This document shows, piece by piece, positions 60,957 through 64,000 of a DNA stretch of 64,000 bases (the first letter of the stretch is position 1; each line of letters opens with the position of its first letter). The notes under the pieces were generated by a model that made no database searches, was not told where the DNA came from, and was given only the letters and a program-made list of their open reading frames with translations. The translations under genes were made by a program, and so were the position numbers. The DNA is taken from contig NZ_FNHV01000034.1 in assembly GCF_900103585.1 (NCBI RefSeq), forward strand, positions 16,440 through 80,439. The letters are read 5' to 3'. The DNA is from Streptomyces sp. cf386 (lineage in GTDB: Bacteria > Actinomycetota > Actinomycetes > Streptomycetales > Streptomycetaceae).

Positions 60957-61551
60957 CACCGCCCTTACCGCCCCGCCCCGCAGCCCCCTGTCGCACGACG
61001 CCGGCCGTCTGGCCGCCGCCACCCGCAGTTCCGGGGGTGCGGTCCGGCTGGCCGAACTCCCCTTCCTGGCCCAGGTCGACGTACGGCTCGACGCCAAGGG
61101 AGCGGCGGCGGACGCCGTCGGGCTGGCGTTGGGCCTCCAACTGCCCCTCGAACCCAACACCGTAGTCCGCGCGGGGGAGTTGACCGCGCTGTGGCTCGGC
61201 CCGGACCAATGGCTGCTGGTGGGCCCGCCCGGCGGCGAGCGGGAGCTGGAGAGCCGGATCCGCACGGCGGCCGGGGACGAGCCCGTCTCCGTCACCGCCG
61301 TCTCCGCCCAGCGCACCACCCTCCTCGTCGCGGGCCCCCGAGCCCGTGACCTGCTGGCCCACGGCTGCGCGCTGGACCTGCACCCGCGCGCCTTCGGCCC
61401 CGGACGCTGCGCCCAGACCACCCTGGGCCGCACCCAGGTCGTCCTGGTCGCCCGGGACGAGGCCAGGGCCGGATTCTGGGTCCTGGTCCGCTCGTCCTTC
61501 GCCGGCTATCTGGCGGACTGGCTGCTGGACGCGGCGACGGAATACGTCTGA
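60949..61551 (+). CDS. soxG: Sarcosine oxidase subunit gamma
   Basis: A 200-residue SoxG, the last subunit of heterotetrameric sarcosine oxidase, of the aminomethyltransferase-like fold: VRLAELPFLAQVDVRLDAKG, VRAGELTALWLGPDQWLLVGPPG, VSVTAVSAQRTTLLVAGPRARDLLAHGCALDLHPRAFGPG and FWVLVRSSFAGYLADWLLDAA. It overlaps the alpha part by eight bases. It ends the operon just before a terminator. Confidence 0.92.
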   Translation: MADTALTAPPRSPLSHDAGRLAAATRSSGGAVRLAELPFLAQVDVRLDAKGAAADAVGLALGLQLPLEPNTVVRAGELTALWLGPDQWLLVGPPGGERELESRIRTAAGDEPVSVTAVSAQRTTLLVAGPRARDLLAHGCALDLHPRAFGPGRCAQTTLGRTQVVLVARDEARAGFWVLVRSSFAGYLADWLLDAATEYV

Positions 61552-61556
61552 ACGCC

Positions 61557-61595
61557 CTGTGCTGTGGGAGTCGCTCAGCGGCTTCCACAGCACAG
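61557..61595. terminator. Terminator between soxG and the MshA-like gene
   Basis: CTGTGCTGTGG pairs with CCACAGCACAG (eleven pairs). The 17-base loop contains an inner CGCT/AGCG pair. The stop codon of the convergent MshA-like gene (61575-61577) lies within the loop, so on that strand the hairpin spans the gene end. Confidence 0.7.
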
Positions 61596-62888
61596 TCGTC
61601 GGTGGGCCCATATCGACGCCGTGTACACGTCCACGGTCGTCGACGCCGAGGTCTCCCAGCCGAAGGACCGGGCGTGCCGGGCGGCCGCCTCGCCCATCCG
61701 GGCCGACAGCGCCGGATCGTCGGCGAAGCGGCCCAACGCCCGTGCGTAGTCGGCCGGGTGGTGGCCCGGCACGAGCACCCCGGTCACCTCGCCGCGCACG
61801 GCCACCGGAAGACCGCCGACCTCGGCCGCGACGACCGGAGTGCCGCAGGCCTGTGCCTCCAGGGCCACCAGGCCGAAGGACTCGCTGTGGGACGGCATGA
61901 CCAGGACGGACGCCGCCCGGTACCAGTCCGCGAGCCGGGCCTGATCGACCGGCGGACGGAACAGGACCACGTCGGAGATGCCGAGCCGGGCCGCCAGCTT
62001 CTGCAGGCCCTCCGGCTCCGTCAGCCCGGATCCGCTGGGCCCGCCCACCACCGGCACCACCAGCCGCTCGCGCAGCCGGGGCCGCTCTTCCAACAGCCGA
62101 GCCACCGCGAGCAGCAGGACGTCCGGTGCCTTCAGCGGCTGGATACGGCCCGCGAACAGCGGTATCAGCGCGTCGGCCGGCAGTCCGAGGCGCGCACGGG
62201 CCGCCTGCCGTCCGGCTTCGACTCCCGCGACCCCCTCGACTCCCGCGACCCCCGAGGCTTCCGGGCGGAAGCGGTCCAGGTTCACGCCCGGGTGGACGAT
62301 GCTGACCCGGGCGGCGTCGGCGGCGTAGTGACGCAGCAACTCGGCGGCCTCGGTACGGGTGTTGGCGATGAGCCGGTCGGCGGCCCGCACGATCCGCACC
62401 TCACCGGTCACACGGGCCGCGGGCTCGGGTGTGTCGCCCCTGGCGAGGGAGGCGTTCTTGACCTTGGCCAGGGTGTGCATGGTGTGCACGAGCGGAACGC
62501 CCAGCCGAGCTGCGGCCAGCCGGCCGACCTGGCCGGACAGCCAGTAGTGCGAGTGGAGCAGGTCGTGGTGCCCGGGCGGCAGGGAGGCGCACGCCCGCAG
62601 CAGTTCGTGCGTGAACGCGCCGAGCCGTGCGGGCAGGTCCTCCTTGGCCAGTCCCTCGTACGGGCCCGCGTCCACGTGTCGTACGAGCACGCCCGGCGCG
62701 AGGTCGACGACGGGCGGCAGCGCGGCGGAGGTGGCTCGGGTGAAGATCTCCACCTCGACGCCGGCGGCGGCCAGGCGCTTGGCCAACTCGACGATGTAGA
62801 CGTTCATCCCGCCCGCGTCCCCGGTGCCGGGCTGGTGCAGCGGCGAGGTGTGCACGCTGAGCATGGCGACACGGCGGGGACGGCTCAC
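61575..62888 (-). CDS. MshA-like D-inositol 3-phosphate glycosyltransferase
   Basis: A 437-residue GT4-type glycosyltransferase with the hallmark MshA opening RRVAMLSVHTSPLHQPGTGDAGGMNVYIVELAKRLA. Then come AHIHSHYW-like LLHSHYWLSGQVG, HTMHTLAKVKNASLA, VHPGVNLDRF, FAGRIQPLKAPD and the E-x7-E region SHSESFGLVALEAQACGTPVVA. MshA makes the first intermediate of mycothiol. Its place beside formaldehyde-generating genes and in an operon with fdhD suggests a paralogue raising mycothiol supply. A GVAGVEGVAGVEA repeat sits mid-chain. The GTG overlaps the fdhD stop (GTGA). Confidence 0.85.
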   Translation of the reverse strand: MSRPRRVAMLSVHTSPLHQPGTGDAGGMNVYIVELAKRLAAAGVEVEIFTRATSAALPPVVDLAPGVLVRHVDAGPYEGLAKEDLPARLGAFTHELLRACASLPPGHHDLLHSHYWLSGQVGRLAAARLGVPLVHTMHTLAKVKNASLARGDTPEPAARVTGEVRIVRAADRLIANTRTEAAELLRHYAADAARVSIVHPGVNLDRFRPEASGVAGVEGVAGVEAGRQAARARLGLPADALIPLFAGRIQPLKAPDVLLLAVARLLEERPRLRERLVVPVVGGPSGSGLTEPEGLQKLAARLGISDVVLFRPPVDQARLADWYRAASVLVMPSHSESFGLVALEAQACGTPVVAAEVGGLPVAVRGEVTGVLVPGHHPADYARALGRFADDPALSARMGEAAARHARSFGWETSASTTVDVYTASIWAHRRLCCGSR

Positions 62889-63727
62889 CTCGCGAGCCCT
62901 TCCCGGACCAGGCGCTGCTCACCGGCGTAGACGTTCATGGATCGGCCGCGCAGGAAGCCGACGAGGGTGAGTCCGGTCTCCGTCGCCAGATCCACCGCGA
63001 GGGAGGACGGAGCCGAGACCGCGGCCAGCACCGGGATGCCCGCCATGACCGCCTTCTGCGCCAACTCGAACGACGCCCGCCCGGACACCAGCAGGATGCT
63101 CCGGGACAAGGGCAGCTCACCGGACTGCAACGCGCGTCCGATGAGTTTGTCGACGGCGTTGTGCCGGCCCACGTCCTCCCGCAGGTCCAGCAGTTCGCCC
63201 TCAGCCGAGAAGAGCCCGGCGGCGTGCAGGCCGCCCGTCCGGTCGAACACGCGCTGAGCGGCGCGCAGTCGGTCGGGGAGGGCGGAGAGCAGTTCCGGGG
63301 TGATTCGCACCGGGGGAGTGTCGACGACCGGCCAACGGGCGGTGGTCCGTACGGCATCCAGGCTCGCCTTGCCGCACAGGCCGCAGGAGGAGGTGGTGTA
63401 CACGTTCCGTTCGAGCGTGATGTCGGGCACGGTCACCCCGGGCGCGAGCCGGACGTCGACGATGTTGTAGGTGTTCGATCCGTCCTCGGTCGCCCCTGCG
63501 CAGTAGACGATGCCCGCGAGCTCGTCGGCCCGGCCCAGCACGCCCTCACTCACGAGGAAACCGGCCGCCAACGCGAAGTCGTCACCGGGAGTCCGCATGG
63601 TGATGGCCAGCGCTCTGCCGTTGAGCCGGATCTCCAACGGTTCCTCGGCGACCAGGGTGTCCGGCCGCGCCCCGACGGCACCGTCCCGGATCCGCAGCAC
63701 GCGCCGGCGCTCGGTGACTCGTCCCAT
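62885..63727 (-). CDS. fdhD: Formate dehydrogenase accessory sulfurtransferase
   Basis: A 280-residue FdhD, which carries sulfur to the molybdenum cofactor of formate dehydrogenase. The CxxC motif is Cys115-Gly-Leu-Cys118 (SSCGLCGKAS), with LNGRALAITMRTPGDDFALAAGFL, EDVGRHNAVDKLIGRAL and VSGRASFELAQKAVMAGIPVLAAVSAPSSLAV. No FDH catalytic gene is inside the window. Formate would arise from PurU and from formaldehyde oxidation in this same island. It lies 15 bases after the serine dehydratase gene. Confidence 0.93.
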   Translation of the reverse strand: MGRVTERRRVLRIRDGAVGARPDTLVAEEPLEIRLNGRALAITMRTPGDDFALAAGFLVSEGVLGRADELAGIVYCAGATEDGSNTYNIVDVRLAPGVTVPDITLERNVYTTSSCGLCGKASLDAVRTTARWPVVDTPPVRITPELLSALPDRLRAAQRVFDRTGGLHAAGLFSAEGELLDLREDVGRHNAVDKLIGRALQSGELPLSRSILLVSGRASFELAQKAVMAGIPVLAAVSAPSSLAVDLATETGLTLVGFLRGRSMNVYAGEQRLVREGLAR

Positions 63728-63742
63728 GCGGTCGCTCCCCGC

Positions 63743-64000
63743 TCAGCACTCGATGATGTTGACGGCAAGGCCCCCGCGGGCGGTCTCCTTGTACTTCACG
63801 GACATGTCGGCGCCGGTGTCCTTCATGGTCTTGATGACCTTGTCGAGGGAGACGTGGTGCCGGCCATCGCCCCGCAGGGCCATGCGGGCGGCGGTGACGG
63901 CCTTGACCGCGGCCATGCCGTTGCGCTCGATGCAGGGGATCTGGACCAGGCCGCCGACGGGGTCGCAGGTGAGGCCGAGGTTGTGTTCCATGCCGATCTC
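63743..64000 (-). CDS. sdaA: L-serine ammonia-lyase, C-terminal part (cut by window edge)
   Basis: Only the last 85 or so residues are present; the 5' part lies beyond position 64000. The segment GLTCDPVGGLVQIPCIERN holds cysteines of the [4Fe-4S] cluster region and is typical of SdaA, as are AAVKAVTAARMAL, VIKTMKDTGADMSVKYKETARGGLAVNIIEC at the end. It deaminates L-serine to pyruvate. After sarcosine becomes glycine, serine made from glycine and methylene-THF would leave the pathway here. Confidence 0.93.
   Translation of the reverse strand, partial: EIGMEHNLGLTCDPVGGLVQIPCIERNGMAAVKAVTAARMALRGDGRHHVSLDKVIKTMKDTGADMSVKYKETARGGLAVNIIEC

Overview
The window is high-GC actinobacterial chromosome, almost certainly Streptomyces. 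The signs are a conservon (sensor kinase, roadblock, DUF742, GTPase), several Ser/Thr kinases, mycothiol-linked enzymes, many GTG starts with GTGA/ATGA overlaps, and a very common Streptomyces intergenic repeat. No phage genes, rRNA or CRISPR array were seen.

Layout. 1-7 kb: an MBL-fold hydrolase, then a graveyard of mobile-element pieces (two related broken IS5-family copies, a Tn3-family transposase tail) carrying a small colicin-immunity-like gene, plus a DinB-like gene and a divergent MFS/ArsR pair. 7-12 kb: a conservon whose kinase has a long His/Met pentapeptide-repeat tail, followed by a GAF protein. 12-20.6 kb: regulators (TetR, LysR, XRE-cupin), a muconolactone isomerase-like/MFS/GPP34 operon, the threonine catabolic pair tdh-kbl, GNAT and MmcQ-like genes. 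20.7-20.9 kb: tRNA-Pro(GGG) with a terminator. 21-35 kb: three Ser/Thr kinases, an FHA-like protein, a PL7 alginate lyase, and an atypical Hsp70 with J-like and GrpE-like partners and a TPR/OmpA-like protein. 35-37.7 kb: a GAF-SpoIIE phosphatase and a methyltransferase.

37.9-64 kb is a choline/glycine betaine catabolic island. Genes for choline -> betaine (GMC dehydrogenase, aldehyde dehydrogenase), betaine -> dimethylglycine (Rieske monooxygenase with its own ferredoxin and reductase), dimethylglycine -> sarcosine, sarcosine -> glycine (SoxB, a SoxD-SoxA fusion, SoxG) and serine -> pyruvate (SdaA, cut by the window edge) lie together with an OpuA/ProU-type importer. The C1 by-products are also covered: FolD, a MetF-like protein and PurU for folate-bound carbon, FdhD for formate dehydrogenase, and mycothiol-dependent formaldehyde dehydrogenase, an MBL hydrolase and an MshA-like glycosyltransferase for formaldehyde.

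An IclR regulator sits in the middle of the island. A shared inverted repeat, GTTGCG-N5-CGCAAC, recurs in the promoter regions of its units, which suggests a local regulon. The most notable observations are this operator set, the SoxD-SoxA fusion made through a translated intergenic repeat, the kinase/FHA/Hsp70 cluster with its own recurring 14-bp motif, and the 15-bp GHM-type tandem repeats in the conservon kinase and again 20 kb away.
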